DNA of 64,000 bases from Halichondria panicea (taxonomy: Eukaryota > Porifera > Demospongiae > Suberitida > Halichondriidae), in NCBI RefSeq assembly GCF_963675165.1, contig NC_087388.1, positions 1,528,800 through 1,592,799 on the forward strand, given 5' to 3'. Positions 13,033-26,541 of the stretch are shown piece after piece. The position numbers and the translations under genes are program-made. Position 1 is the stretch's first letter. Each line of letters starts with the position of its first letter. The notes beneath the pieces were generated by a model. It made no database searches. It saw nothing but the letters and a program-made list of their open reading frames with translations, and was not told the DNA's origin.

Positions 13033-13362
13033 CATTCACTCTACCCTGCTGTGCGCGCACACACACGTGACAGGGTATATCAAGCCATTAAACCACAAAT
13101 CTGTGACAGGCACTGACAGCTGCCACATATAGATCTAGACTCAGCTTTGTGGTTTAGTGGTGTGAGTCGTGAGTATACATCCTTAAACATTCAACTTAAT
13201 GTTTGATTGTGATACTTGAAAAGCACTGGCTGTGTATGACCGGTAATGCATGCATTTCAATGAAATTCATTGGATTGCAGTCCATATATAGAGTAAGTCG
13301 TCAGGCGTAAGAATTAGCCAGCTAAAAGTGAATTATAATGCACGAATAAAATGACACTATAA

Positions 13363-14614
13363 GGCCACAACAAGATGTAGTTCTGTTTCTGGTCCATCCG
13401 CCGCTCAATATTTGACTCTGGGCTGTTTTTTCAGCAACACACCTAATGCGCATGCGCAAACCACACCCACTCACTGTAGGTTGAGTGGGTGTTGCAATAA
13501 TTACATGTACAGCACCTACAACACTTCAATATTCAGTAACCTAGTGTTTGTATCTTGTATACAACCTTTTTCACCTCACTTGAAATATCAGTTTAAAAAT
13601 TTAAAAACAAAAAAAGAAATGTATACCACTAATTGACCTCAGGTATGTGTACATAATTATAGTGATGGTCAGAGCTGGATGCTCACAGTTTCAAATTGCA
13701 TGTAAATGAATGATTGGTTGTGCAAGACCTACATCTATTTTTAGAGCGTTGTATTGATGTGTTTAGCCTTCTTTCGAGTGAATCCTAGGCGTTTAAGTAG
13801 ACAGCATAATGTGGCAGCACTTTAGATCTACCAGTAATCTGAAGCAATTGGGTCTGAATTTTAGGTAGTCAGCTTTTCACAAATCATTTCAATTCATCGT
13901 GAGATCATCTAGACAGTGCTCCCTTGGGCTGGCTTTATAAGCAGCGACACATCTCCAGTGCATTGAAATCTATGAACAATCCTCGGGCCAAACATGTAGT
14001 AGCTTCAGCAACAAACAATCTATCTGCTGCTTCCCGATGGTACAGCAATTGACAAGCTTTTGCCATACCATTCTCCACCTCAGATATAGGATTTTGTACA
14101 GCCAGGTTCCCCCATTATTACTTGCAATCATTCATTTACTGTGAGCATGGTGACCATTACTATATATGTACACATACCTGAGGTCAATTAGTGGTACATT
14201 TCGTTTTTAAAATGTATACATTTCAAGTGAGGTGAAAAAGGTTGTACATTATCTTGTATTTTGCAATGAAAGATGTTATATGTGGCTTATTTACTTTGAT
14301 ACAGAGCATGTATACAATGGCTCAAGCTAGTACAATGACAGCTAGTATATATATATATAGGTGTTTGATATAGAGACAATTCTCAGTTCAATGTTCTGGT
14401 TGCCAAAAGCCTAAAATACCTCTACCTGCATGTACTGCATGTATGTTATTTAGATGTTATTTTTGTGTTGTAAACCTTTTTTAAAGACAAACCGTGAAAA
14501 ATAAAAAAGTGGTGACACTGCAAAAATGTGTGGCTCAGTTGCTGTTGTCCCTCCTGGCCTCACGTAATCAGGAAAGCAACCTGACCAGAAACAGAACTAC
14601 CTCTTGTTGTGGCC
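13363..14614. mobile_element. Harbinger-like non-autonomous element, 1.25 kb, TAA target duplication
   Basis: The ends GGCCACAACAAGA and TCTTGTTGTGGCC match over 32 bp with one mismatch, and TAA flanks both sides (13360-13362 and 14615-14617). Inside is a second inverted repeat of about 150 bp (about 13555-13715 against 14105-14250), so the element may be nested or internally duplicated. TWA duplications with GG-type ends suggest the PIF/Harbinger superfamily. No transposase frame is visible. Confidence 0.65.
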
Positions 14615-14617
14615 TAA

Positions 14618-16609
14618 CACTGAGTGGGACTATACTATAACCAGTACAATTTGGATGAGCCTGCATGGCTCTATATATAGAGAGATCTATATTCAGTAAC
14701 TGGTGTGTGCATCCAATATCTCTCATATGATAGGTTAATTATAGGAATATGTTATATGGAGAAGGGGATATGAAACTGGATCACTTGACGCTTATTGATG
14801 CTTATTGGGATGGTCCTTGATTCCCAATACTTAGAACCATGCAGAGATAAAATGAATGCCATGTCTTTGCCCTATATAATTGATGGTCTCCTTGGTAGTA
14901 GAAAGGAGGGCCTAATTTTAGGATACGGTAATGATCATGTTGGAACTGTTCAGTTTGTTATGCCTCGGTGCGCATGCGCAAGCGAGGTATACAGTAGTGT
15001 GTTTGTGTGTCTGTGTGTGTGTGTGTGTGTAGACTATTTCAGCTGCTCAAGGATCAATGAAGTGCAAGTAAGAGTTTCTATAGGCTTCTAGTCATGTTTT
15101 CTTGGCATGCTATTTGTGGATTTGCAAAATAAAGCTTCGTTCTCGAGTTATACCTAGTTTTACTTACTTGGAATGCCATTGCAGCCTTTTCAGAAGAGTC
15201 CGTAGCAAAACTTGTTCACCGAGTGTTGCTACTCTATATACTTAGTAGTTAGCTCTGCACTAGAACGCTAGCTATTGGTAGCTGCAAGAGTGAGAAGAGA
15301 GCTGCAAGGCTCTGCTGACTTGCAACTCTAGTATTGTCCACTGCCATTAATTTTAGACTTGAATTTTTGGCATCGATCGTTTTTAACAACAATCATAATC
15401 GATCATTACCCACTATTTGAGTTTCCCTGTGATTACAATGCAGCAGAATTAAAAATGTTCATCATGCAATGATAGTATAAAAGCTAGCTAGTAGTTTTAT
15501 GTTATGTAGCTTTGGCACCTCCACCGAGGCATCAGCACCCGCGGTGCTTTCATTTTTAAATAGTTCCTTCGTGAACCCATTTCTGTATTGTACACTTTCT
15601 CAGCACTGTTTATTAGGTGCTCTCGTGCTCTTGAGAGAGAGCCTTGATCGAGTGCGTCGGTGATTCTAGATATTGTATATTACTAGAATATTTTGCGGGT
15701 GAAAAACCTTTGGCGATCTAAGGGATCGTGTGTATAATTAGCGGTTTAATTGAGGTTTTGCGATTTTATTTTTGCGAATTGATCAACACTCGCATATAAT
15801 GTTTCATGCTCACAATATTATAGTGTACGGTAATTGCATGCGGGGAATGAAAGCATCGCGGGTGCTGATACAGAGTAAAGTACACAGGCTAGAGCACAGT
15901 AAAGTAGTACAATTGAATATTTCATGCATAATATAATTATTATGCATGCAGCGGAATAAGGAAATGGTGAAAAAAGTACCATGCAGAATCGTTGCTAAAA
16001 AGGATATACCAAAAAGTGCAACTGTTTTGCAGCTCTTTTTTTGCTACTATATAATAGCTAGTGTTAATGTTCTAGCTACCTACTAAGTATAGAATATTGC
16101 TACGCAAAAGTTTAAAAAGACTTCAATAATGGCCTTCAAAGTAAGTTAGCCATAACTCAAGATTTTCTGCCTCATTTTATCAACCAACTGTATCACCCAT
16201 TCACTTATATACATGTAACAAGATGGTATCGCATGGTCCTCAGTACTGGCTTGATGAGGTAAGAGGTCAGTCCATGGCAGTGGATGCCCGACGGCGAGCT
16301 TCTCTTGACATAAGAGGAGAAACTCAGAACGGCGCTGTATTTTGCAAATCCATAAAAAAAACGTTACTAGAAGCCTATATACTAACTTGCACTTCATTGA
16401 TCAGTGAGCACTATCTCCAGTAGTGTCTGCTCCAAGAGTAGGAGCACCAGAGCTGGACACACACTCTACTACACACTTCTGGGTGTGAGCAGCGGTAGCA
16501 GTCTGCACGGACAGACACACACAGTGCACATACAACCGTACAACTCGCTTGCGTATGCACACTGACACCGAGGCAAAATAGTGGCTTCAACGCATACAAA
16601 AAGAACATA
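14618..16609. other. Intergenic block shared with the flanks of genes C and G
   Basis: No gene recognised. A (TG)n tract at 15003-15030 is followed by sequence (about 15060-15300) with clear counterparts at about 34.05-34.35 kb and 52.7/54.0-54.2 kb. About 15395-15560 matches 54.40-54.95 kb, including the GCATCAGCACCCGCGGTGCT motif. This is part of the unit duplicated along with each gene. Confidence 0.55.
15003..15030. repeat. (TG)n microsatellite
   Basis: Short TG dinucleotide tract. An equivalent tract lies at 34019-34047 at the corresponding place upstream of gene C. Confidence 0.9.
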
Positions 16610-16826
16610 CCGTAAACGTTGAAATTTTCGACGCATCAAAATTTCGCACTTTCTGCACTAGGCCCACAATTCTTAAATTTCGTGCGCATAAATTTTCGTC
16701 CGTTATATTAACGTAGGTGTGGCTACCACGTACACGTACACCCACGTATATATTTAATTTCGTGCGTTGAGTCCAAGGACGAAAAAAATGAAATTAAACA
16801 CCCGTCGAAAATTTCAACGTTTACGG
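16610..16826. mobile_element. 217-bp MITE, TA target duplication
   Basis: The ends CCGTAAACGTTGAAATTTTC and its reverse complement form near-perfect terminal repeats of about 24 bp, flanked by TA at 16608-16609 and 16827-16828. No coding capacity. A mariner/Tc1-type origin is plausible from the TA duplication. Confidence 0.75.
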
Positions 16827-17077
16827 TAGTAGAATTAGATTTTGGCTATCCTTACACCAAAGCAGAAGTAGCCAGTGAAACCACTATAGAACCAGCCGAT
16901 TTCTAAACTAATATATCCTTCAATTCACATATATAATGTGGGCCAGATAAAAGTTAGATGTGATTCTGAGTCAGTTATGAAGCGCTTGTCATAGACCTTT
17001 TGTTATCCTTGACGTCTCTGGTTAATCCTATCGTCCCATGAATCGCTTCATGCAATTCATCTTGATCGATAAGTTTC

Positions 17078-17400
17078 ACCAAGAGTTCATTAGGAAGAGT
17101 ACGCAACTCCAATAGACTGTACACAAAAAGCATTCCTCCAATCTGACGTCACAGATACTGGCTGTAGTAACCGCAACTAGCAGGAAAGGCAATGAATAAA
17201 ATTAGTAACTCATTGCCTTTCCTACACTGGCAGTTGTAAATGAATAACACTAGTGATAATTATCACAATCATCACTATGTTATTCATTGCAAATTTGATT
17301 TCACATTTTATACAACAGCATGTGGTTGCGACGTGAGGTTGGAGAAACGCCCCCTATGGTTTTAAGTGGAGTTGCGTACTCTTCCTAATGAACTCTTGGT
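17078..17400. mobile_element. 323-bp MITE with 35-bp terminal repeats
   Basis: ACCAAGAGTTCATTAGGAAG begins the element and its reverse complement ends it. The paralogous flank upstream of gene C (about 36060-36105) aligns on both sides and lacks the element, which supports insertion after the unit duplicated. A TTC duplication at the ends is possible. Coding capacity is absent. Confidence 0.7.
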
Positions 17401-17929
17401 TTCACTAATCTAGCTAGGGATAGGTTAAACACCAATTATCTGTAATCAACTACAATCGATTTTAAATAAGTCCAAAATCAATCGTAGAAAATGGATTGTC
17501 AAAGATTACTCGAAATCAATTGTTAAAAATCAATTGTCAAAAATTGAGATCATATCAAATGCACACGCCAGTTACATTCCAGGGGCGGATCTAGCAGGTA
17601 GCAGAGGGTGCTCAAGCACCCCCCTGACCTTGGACAAATAATTACTTTGTGTCTCACTCATTGGCTGTGGAAGTCACTCTTCTAGCTAGCTGAGTAGCTG
17701 TAGACCTATCTATTACAGTATTGTCTTTGATAAAAGCTTGACTTGTGCACTGCAGTGCAGACTAGACTCGACAAATAAATCAGTACAGAGTGCAAGGAAC
17801 CTGTGCAATGCAAACCACACCTAATTAAAAAAATTATTAATGTCACCCACCAGAAATGATGTCAAAAGGGCGGAACCCTTGATTTTCGCGCGCTATACCG
17901 CGCGGGACGCTCCTTGCCTCTCTTGCTCA

Positions 17930-18334
17930 GCACCTACCTACCACTTTTTCTAGATGCATTCTGTCACAAACGGTGTTCCATATGCTATATTCTAACAGCA
18001 AATCCTCCTCAGGAAAACCGGTAATCTGTGCCTAATAATTGATTTTGTTGTCCGATCTTGCGTAACAGACACATCAACTTAGTATAGTTAATATACACTT
18101 ACTAGAATTGGTTTTCAAACAATAAATGCATTATCCTAGCTTATCCATGGATATACTGATGATGATTATCACTAGTATGTGCCTAGTAACTGTCACTCGT
18201 GTCTTGCAGGATTGTAACGTACGTGCTTGCATATCGTTTGCGATAATTCACTAACACAATTAAATTGTATAATTTTGTAAAAGCTACTCTATATAGTATA
18301 ACATTTTAAATTATTTTTCATCAGTGCCGTAGTC
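17930..18334 (+). promoter_or_regulatory. Duplicated 5' flank of gene B, conserved with gene C
   Basis: Blocks here align with 36640-36911 upstream of gene C: AACAGCAAATCCTCCTCAGG, TGATTTTGTTGTCCGAT, AACTTAGTATAGTT, the 18236-18261 block containing AATTCACTAACACAATT, and CAGTGCCGTA just before the start. A TATA-like stretch lies near 18289-18300. Co-duplication of this region suggests the paralogs inherited similar promoters; the exact transcription start is not visible. Confidence 0.5.
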
Positions 18335-21300
18335 ATGGAAATGGCTGATGACAGCCAGTCATGTGACACTCCCCTACACACTGCTGCAAGCCGTGGGGAC
18401 TTAGATGAAGTCAGAAAGCTTTTGATAACAAAGCAATATGAAGTGGACACCAGAAACTCACACAACCAAACATCTCTTCATCTCGCATGTGCTAATGGTC
18501 ACCTCGATACGGTTTGGACACTAGCCAACGACTTTGGTGCTGACATAGGAGCTATTTATAATGGCAATACACCATTGCTTATTGCTGCTAAGAATAAACA
18601 TGTGCAAATAATTATCGTGTTGATCCTATTATCAATGCTTGGTAGACAAGTCATCAATGGAATAAGACTACCATGCTCCTTTAGCCACACTGAGCTTGAT
18701 TCTCATCATGTTAAAATCTTTGAGGATGTCCTCTTTGAGTATTACAATAATTCTAAAGCAGTGGATAAAACTATGCAAATGATCTCGAATTTTTTTCTTG
18801 ATCAATATAATGATGTAGGCTTCTTTGCATTGCTTGTAGCTGCATCACTTGGTCTCAAAGACTTGATTGATCGGTTAGTTGTAGAAAAGAAAGCAGACCT
18901 CAATATAAAGGGCTTCCGTGGCTTGTCTGTTCTCCACTGTGCCTGTTATGGAGGACATGTACTGCTCGTGGAGAGCCTTGCTTCAAAATATGGCCTCAAT
19001 CCCGCAGATAGAGATGATATAGGAAACACACCTCTACATATTGCAGCCATGAAAGGACACATAGAAACAGTTAGACATCTTATCAGCAAGCAAAGTTGTA
19101 AACTTGATGGTATTGATAATCAGAGTAATACACCATTGATGCTAGCTGCACTGACTGGTAATTCACATGTTTTGGATGCGTTAGTCAAAGAATTCAACAG
19201 CAGTTGTCATGTCCGAGGATACAAAGGTCGCACTCTCCTTCATCAAGCTTGCAATGGTGGTCATATAGAACTAATAGACAAACTGGTGATGGAACAGGGC
19301 CTCGATCTCGCAGATAGAGATGATAGTGGAGACACACCTCTACATATCGCATCCATGTCCGGACATGTTGAAGCAGTTAGACACCTGATCAGTAAACACA
19401 GTGCTGATATTGATTGCACTAATAAAAATAATAATACACCATTGATACTAGCTATGCTGAGTGGTCATACACATGTCTTGGATGCGTTCGTCAAAGAATT
19501 CAACAGCAGTTGTCATGTTCGAGGTTATAATGGATGCACTCTCCTACATTATGCATGCATTGGTGGTTATATAGAACTGATGAACAAACTGGTTATGGAA
19601 TATGGCCTTGATCCTGCAGATAGAGATGATGATGGAAACACACCTCTACATATTGCAGCCATGACAGGGCATGTTGAAATAGTGAGACACCTGATCATTA
19701 AGCACAGTGCTGATATTGATTGCACTAATAATAAAAGCAATACTCCACTGATGCTAGCTGCACTGAATGGTCATGCCCAGGTTTTGGATGCGTTTGTCAA
19801 CGAATTCAACAGTAGTTGTCATGTTCGAGGTTACAATGGTCGTACTCTTCTTCACCAAGCATGTGATCGTGGCCATGTAGAACTAATAGACACGCTGGTA
19901 ATGGAATATGGCCTTAATCCCGCAGATAGAGATGATGATGGAAACACACCTTTGCACATTGCATCCATATACGGACATGTTGAAGCAGTGAGACACCTGA
20001 TCAGTAGGCACAATGCTGATGTTGATTGCACTGATAATCGGAGTAATACACCATTGATGCTAGCTGCGCGGACTGGTAATTCACTTGTAATAGATGCATT
20101 AGTCAAAGAATTCAAAAGCAACCGGCATGTCCGAGGATACAATGGTCGAGCTCTCCTTCATAAAGCATGCTATGGTGGTCATATAGAACTGATAGACAAA
20201 CTGGTAAACGAATATGGTCTCAAGCTTGTAGATAGAGATAATGATGGAGACACACCTCTACATATTGCAGCCATGACAGGGCATGTTGAAACAGTGAGAC
20301 ACCTGATTAGTAAGCACAGTGCTGATATTGATTGCACTAATAATAAAAGCAATACTCCATTGATGCTAGCTGCACTGAATGGTCATGCCCAGGTTTTGGA
20401 TGCATTTGTCAACGAATTCAACAGTAGTTGTCATGTTCGAGGTTACAATGGTCGTACTCTTCTTCACCAAGCATGTGATCGTGGCCATGTAGAACTAATA
20501 GACACGCTGGTAATGGAATATGGCCTTAATCCCGCAGATAGAAATGGTAAAGGAAACACACCTCTACATATTGCAGCCATGAAAGGACATGTTGAAGCAG
20601 TGAGACACCTGATCAGTAAGCACAGCGCTGATATTGATAGTATTAATAATAAAAGCAATACTCCATTGATGCTAGCTGCACTGAATGGTCATGCCCATGT
20701 TTTGGTTGCGTTCTTTAAAGAATTTAATAGCAGTTGTCATGTCCGAAGTTACAACGGCTGTACTCTCCTTCACTATGCTTGCGAGGGTGGCCATATAGAA
20801 GTAATAGACATAATGGTAATGGAATATGGCCTCAATCCTGAAGATAGAAATAGTAAAGGAAACACACCTCTACATATTGCAGCCATGAAAGGACATGTTG
20901 AAGCAGTGAGACACCTGATCAGTAAGCACGGTGCTGATGTTGATTGCATTAATAAAACGAAGAGTACTCCATTGATGCTAGCTGTACTTAGTGGTCATGT
21001 CCATGTTTTGGATGCGTTAGTCAAAGAATTCAACAGCAGTTGTCATGTTCGAGGTTACAATGATCGGACTCTTCTTCACCAAGCATGTGATCGTGGCCAT
21101 ATAGAACTTATAGACAAACTGGTAATGAAATATGGCCTCAGTCCCGAAGATAGAAATTTTAAAGGAAACACACCTCTTCATATTGCAGCCTGTGAAGGAC
21201 GTGTTGAAACAGTGAAACACCTGATCAGAAATCACAAAGTTGAGACCAACATCACTAACAATAAGGACTCTACCCCATTGTGTTTAGCAGCTCAAGGTGG

Positions 21301-24300
21301 GCACCAGGTTGTGCTCCATGCCCTGATTGAAGAGTTCCATTGCAATCCACATGTCAGAGGCTACAATGGTCAAACTCTACTTCATTATGCTTGCAAAGAT
21401 GGCCACATAGAAACACTAAAAACTTTGAAATCAAAATATAAGGTGGATCCAACAATTAGAGACAACGATGGGAACACTCCTCTCCATATTTTGTGTCGTG
21501 CCCCGCATACTGAAGAAGAGAAGCTGAGATTAATCCTTTGCAAGTTTCAGTACTGGACAGTGTTTCAAGTTAACAATAATGGCAACACCCCTCTTCACAC
21601 AGCAACTCGATATGGGCAAGCTCGTTGTGCACGTGTACTATTGCAGAAATGCAATGCTCCACTTTTTGTGCGAAACAAAGATGGGAAGACAGCCTTTGAT
21701 TTAGCTAAAGCTCGGAAAAGTCAGGAAATTATCACTCTTTTCAAACATCATAATTCTGAAATCCAATCAACCTACCAGCAACTATACAAACTTGCTGAAC
21801 AAGATTTTGGTGGTGAAAAGTACCTCACAAGAATATTTGTTGTAGGTCATCCAGGTGCAGGGAAATCCACGCTTGTTGAAACTATCAAAAAAGAAGGTTT
21901 CTTTAGCTTCTTTAGCACATCAACTATAAAACTCCACACTGCGGGCATTGTTCCAAGTACTTACGACAGTAATGCTTACGGAAGAATGATACTCTACGAT
22001 TTTGCTGGTGATTTCGAGTACTACTCCTCACATGCTGCAATTATGGAGTCTATCGACACATCGAAAGGAAGTAATATTTATTTGATAATTTGTGATTTGA
22101 GTGAAGGTGAAAAAGAGGCTGCTACAAAATACAGCTACTGGCTTTCATTTCTATCATACAATATTAAGCAATTCTCACACACAGTTATTTTATTAGTGGG
22201 AAGCCATGCTGATGTCATTAAAAAACCGTCAGTTGAACACGCATTATCTGTGCTTGACAGTATATCACAAAAGTTCTGTAGCAACTACAAAATTAATGAT
22301 GCACATATAGAACGAAGTGTTGCTCTTGATTGTCGTAAACGAGGAGCTGTAGTGAATGACATAAAGAAACTCGCAAATAGATTCTCTAAATTTGTATCCC
22401 CCATTGGACTTTCCCCGGAGACAAGCACCCTATTGGGATTGTTGAAAAAAGACTTCGAACAAGTTTCAGCTTGCAAAGTAAGCCTTCTTATCTCTCACAT
22501 AGAAGAGACTGGAATTCCGCTGCCACTAAATTCTTTATCGCTATACACTCTCATAAGAGAGTTGCATGAGTTGGGTCTGCTAATGTTGATAGAGAGAGAA
22601 GGGGACTCCGTTGAGAACCACATAATCATTCTCAAGATATCAACATTCACGTCAGATGTACATAGTAAACTGTTTTCAAAGTCTGCTAAAGCGGATCTCA
22701 CCAAGCACATCGATCAACTCAAGCTCAGTGTAGGCATTATTCCAGAATCACTACTGGAGAGAGTACTGCCAGAGTACATCACAAAGGAAAGTCTACTTAA
22801 ACTGCAGTACTGTCAAGAAATTGAGAATTTGCACGTGGAAGAGGACCACACTCTTTCTCAACTCACTTCTGAGACAGTATTAACAGAGAATACCACTAAA
22901 GAGAAATCTCATCTATTTTTCCCTGCTCTATGTGATCTCAAGCTCGAGGAAATTCAATGGCCAAAATCCGAAGGTGATAAGATTACTTTGGGATGGTATG
23001 CTAAATGTGATGATGACGGATTCGACTTCTTCCCAACACGATTTCTTCATGTGCTTATCGTTCATCTCTCCCACAGCTTTGCGCTAAAACAAGATCTTCC
23101 AACAAGACACAGACTCTCTATAGAAACTGCACATTATGAATATTCTGCTCATAATAGTTCTTTGATTGCTGAGGTACATGCTGCCAATCGTCGTTGTCGT
23201 GTCTGGTCGACTGGTCTACATTGGCTTATGAAGAACGGAGTAGAGGTATTTGTCGATATGCCTAAAGATGCTAATAATAAAGAGCTTATTGTACTAGCAA
23301 GGAGTAAAGTTCAAAATCAAGTTGAATGTGCTAACACTCTGCGAGCAGTTATTCAAAAAACCGCCAATACAAAATTTGAATTCTGTGCTAGTATAGTGCC
23401 TACTGTTTACCTTCTTGATCCGAACAATCTCGAGGATGAAACTTTTACAAATGCTAGAAAAGCACCTAAGTATTCTCTTAGAGATATTGAAAAAGCTCTA
23501 GCAGAAGGCACTTTGCAAGTCACAGATAAAGATGGAGAATACTTTTCAACTCCAATCAGAGATTGGATCAGCCCAACAAGATTGGTTTCATCTTATTGGA
23601 GTAAGTCACATTCACACACATTAGTAGCGTAATTATAAGCGTAATTATTACTATAATTATACACATTATATTATGCAGATTTTGTTTTTCCAATGGATAC
23701 CTTCTTAGTTCACTCTGCTTTGCAAGGAGTACATGGTGCTAAATGGAAATTGCTAGGATTAAATCTTTCGATCTCTTGGACTGAATTAGATATCCTTGAA
23801 AACGAAGTATCTTTTCCTGGTGACATTGCTAAGAAAGAAGAAGTAATTCGACTGTGGATGTCTCAAGAACCCACCTGGATAGTGTTGGTAGACGCTCTCA
23901 GTCAACCTTCAATGGGATTGGCCAGTAAAGCAAGTCAAATCTCACAAGAATATAGTAAGTACACCTCACAATCATTATACCTCATTCCCAGGCCAAGTTT
24001 TCGCTTTTATGATGTTCACACATCCAATGTATAAGTTGGCCTGGGAACGAGGCTAAGCTATAAGCATATTGCTATTCATGTGTAAATTTTATATAGATGT
24101 GCCTCTACAAGAGAAAATCTTTTGCAAAAACAATTCATCCCTCCTTCCTGACGAGGATTTTCTCCAATTGTTTGCCGCCATCATTGCCTCTCGATGGCAG
24201 TGTCTTGCTTCTCCTCTCTCCCTCACTTCTGAAGACATTGTGAGCATTAAAAGAGAAGCAAGAGGAGCAGAGCCGATCAGACAAGCACTCGTTATGCTAC

Positions 24301-24380
24301 AGAAGTGGGCATCTAGGGAGACGGCAACTTATGGTCAGTTGAGAGAGAAACTCCGTACACTCTCAGTGTTTAATATCTGA
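18335..24380 (+). CDS. Gene B: intact ankyrin-Roc-COR-Death-Death protein
   Basis: Exons 18335-23600, 23679-23954 and 24097-24380 join with phase 1 introns into about 1941 codons with no internal stop. The start MEMADDSQSC is two codons longer than in its paralogs; the second ATG (18341) is equally possible. Ankyrin repeats fill about residues 10-1140 with the conserved island FEDVLFEYYN near 130. The Roc-like GTPase has its P-loop GHPGAGKS at about 1171-1178, then DFAGDFEYY and GSHAD. The COR-like part includes LLGLLKKDFE, FFPALCDL, FFPTRFLHVLIVHLSH and VWSTGLHWLMKNGVEVFVDM. Exon 2 (EEVIRLWMSQEPTW) and exon 3 (LQKWASRETATYGQL) each resemble a Death fold. Domain order recalls DAPK1 without the kinase. 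A cytoplasmic signalling role is inferred: no signal peptide or membrane segment is seen. Confidence 0.88.
23977..24055. mobile_element. Small hairpin element inside intron 2 of gene B
   Basis: ATTCCCAGGCCAA on the left pairs with TTGGCCTGGGAA on the right, ending CGAGGCTA, the terminus of the Mutator-like family at 10362, 35875 and 48716. The left end is altered (TACCTCAT) and no clean 9-bp duplication is seen, so it is an older or damaged copy. The splice sites on either side are intact. Confidence 0.55.
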
Positions 24381-24757
24381 AAGTTAGTTCATTCATCACA
24401 GCAGAAATTTATGTGTATAGCTATATGTTCCATATTCATTTAGTTGTAGCTGATGTACGTTATAAATGCACCTATAGCAAAATCACCTTAATTGTTTGTG
24501 TCACTGAACTTTCAGGATTATGCTTTGCCATTACATTTAAGCAACAATAATGCTACACTGCACTTTTAATTTGCATACTGCCCTGCAAATGCAATGCACC
24601 ATGCCAACTTCATCAAATCGCACTTTTGCACCATACAAATTGCATAATTTTGTTAGCCTACTAGTTTCTTTTATTGTCAATTATTACTGTCAATGCTTCC
24701 CCCAAGTAACTTTGGTACAGTAACTGCTCAGCTATATATAGGTATAGCGATGTACAA

Positions 24758-26541
24758 ACATTCTGTACAGCTCCAACATTAATGATTTGCAAAGTGTTGC
24801 TCTTGCTCTGTCGTAAACGAGGAACCTCCAATCAGAGTTTGATTCGTTAGCAGTAGTTGAAGACGTTTAATGAGGGCGATCCTCTCCAAACTAAATACAG
24901 TTGCCACTATTTTCAGTTATTGAGTTGTTGAATAAGATTCGGTAAGTGCGAACTAAGTACCTCCAATCAGACATAAGGAACTTACTTAGAATTATCATCC
25001 CCTATCGAACTTTCCACGGAGACAAGCTCTCTTTCATGGGATTGTTGAAATACGTTCCAGCTTGCAAAGTAAGCGCTTCCTTATCTCTCACATAGAAATT
25101 ACACTGCTATCCGAAAAGAGTTACATCAACATTCACATTAATGCTAAAGCAGACCTCAACAAACTCACGATCAACTCAAGCTCAGTGTAGGCACTATTCC
25201 AGAATTACTACTGGAAAGAGTACTGCCAGAGTACATCACAAAGGATTAAGCTGCATTACTGTCAAGAAATTGAGAATGTATACGTGCATGGAAGAGGACT
25301 ACACTCTTTCTCAACTCACTTCGGGGCCAGTACGAACAGAAGTGCCACTAACGAAAATATTTTCCCTGTTCTATAACTATGATCTCAAGCTCGAGGAAAT
25401 TCAATGGCCTAAATCCGTAAAATTACTTTGGGATGGTATGCTAAATGTGATGGTGACAGATTAGACTTCTTCCCAACACAATTTCTTTATGTGCTTATCG
25501 TTCATCATTAAAACGAAGCATGCCAACAAGTCCGCTACAGCTTCCGATTTTTTGATTGTGGATATATATACAATAACACTGCCAATCCTCGCTGTTATGT
25601 CTGGTCAACTGGTCGATCTTGCATTGGCTTATGGAAAACGGAGTCAAGGTATTATTTTGTCGATATGCTCAAAGATGCTGATAGTAAAGAACTGAAGGAT
25701 CGAGTGCATGACATCCGAAATAAAGTATATTGTAGAGTGTTCCAAAACTCTGTAACTATTAAATTTTATTCAAAGGTAGTTGAAGCAAAAATGAAGTTCT
25801 ATGCTGGCTGTACCTTCTTGATCTGAGCAATATCTTTTAAAAAATGCAGAAATGCACCTAAATATTCTCATATAGATCTCATTGATAAAACATTAGCAGA
25901 AGGCACTGAGCGAGTCATGGATAAAGAAGGACGATGCTTCTTCTCTCCGATAAAAGATTGGATCAGCCCAACAAGACTGTTTACTTACTGGAGTAAGTTT
26001 CACACACAAACACACACACACACATATCTTTAATATTGTCACATGCGAGACGTGTCGCTTATACAGATTTGTTAATCTTCCTTGGTGAAATTGCTAAGAA
26101 AAGAGTATTTCGACCGTGGTTGTCTCAGAAACCCTCCTGGATCGAAAATGTTGGTTGATGCTCTCAGTCAACCTTCAATTGGATTGTCCCAGAAAGAAAA
26201 GCAAGTCTCACAACAATACATGCAGTAAGTACCTCATTCCTTTATCATGTGCTGTTTACGATTTCAAAATTGCTATTATATAGACGTAACTCTACAAGAA
26301 AAATTCTCGAAGGCAATTCGTTTGTCCGTCCTGGCAAGGACTTTCTTCAATCGTTTGCTGCCATCATTGGCTCTCGATGGCAGTGTCTTGCTTCTCCCCT
26401 CTCCCTCACTTCTGAAGACATTATTGTGAGCATCAAGAGAGAGACAAGAGGAGCAGAGCCGACCAAACAAGCACTCGTCATACTGCAGAAGTGCATGGGA
26501 AACCAGACAGACGGCAACTTATGATCAGTTCATATATCTGA
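24758..26541 (+). pseudogene. Degenerate COR and Death-exon copy downstream of gene B
   Basis: Recognisable from the Roc/COR linker (TTCTGTACAGCTCC, compare gene A 4784) through the COR region, an exon 1-type donor at about 25993, an exon 2 remnant (about 26066-26220, partly deleted) and an exon 3 remnant (26283-26541). Frameshifts, stops and deletions are frequent. A foreign-looking segment (about 24826-24972) is bracketed by CCTCCAATCAGA direct repeats. Its 3' flank resembles gene A's more than gene B's, so it descends from an A-like copy. No ankyrin or P-loop part remains. Confidence 0.85.

Noticed and set aside
12750..13130. Open frames of Cys-Val or His-Thr repeats on both strands
   Set aside because: They simply translate the (CA)n microsatellite.
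14795..15091. 98-codon open frame ending in the TG tract
   Set aside because: No domain recognised, C-terminal part is a translated microsatellite, and the segment is not conserved at the equivalent place in other units.
18335..23600. Bacterial or viral origin of the ankyrin genes
   Set aside because: Spliceosomal introns, Death-fold exons and the COR region indicate an animal gene family.
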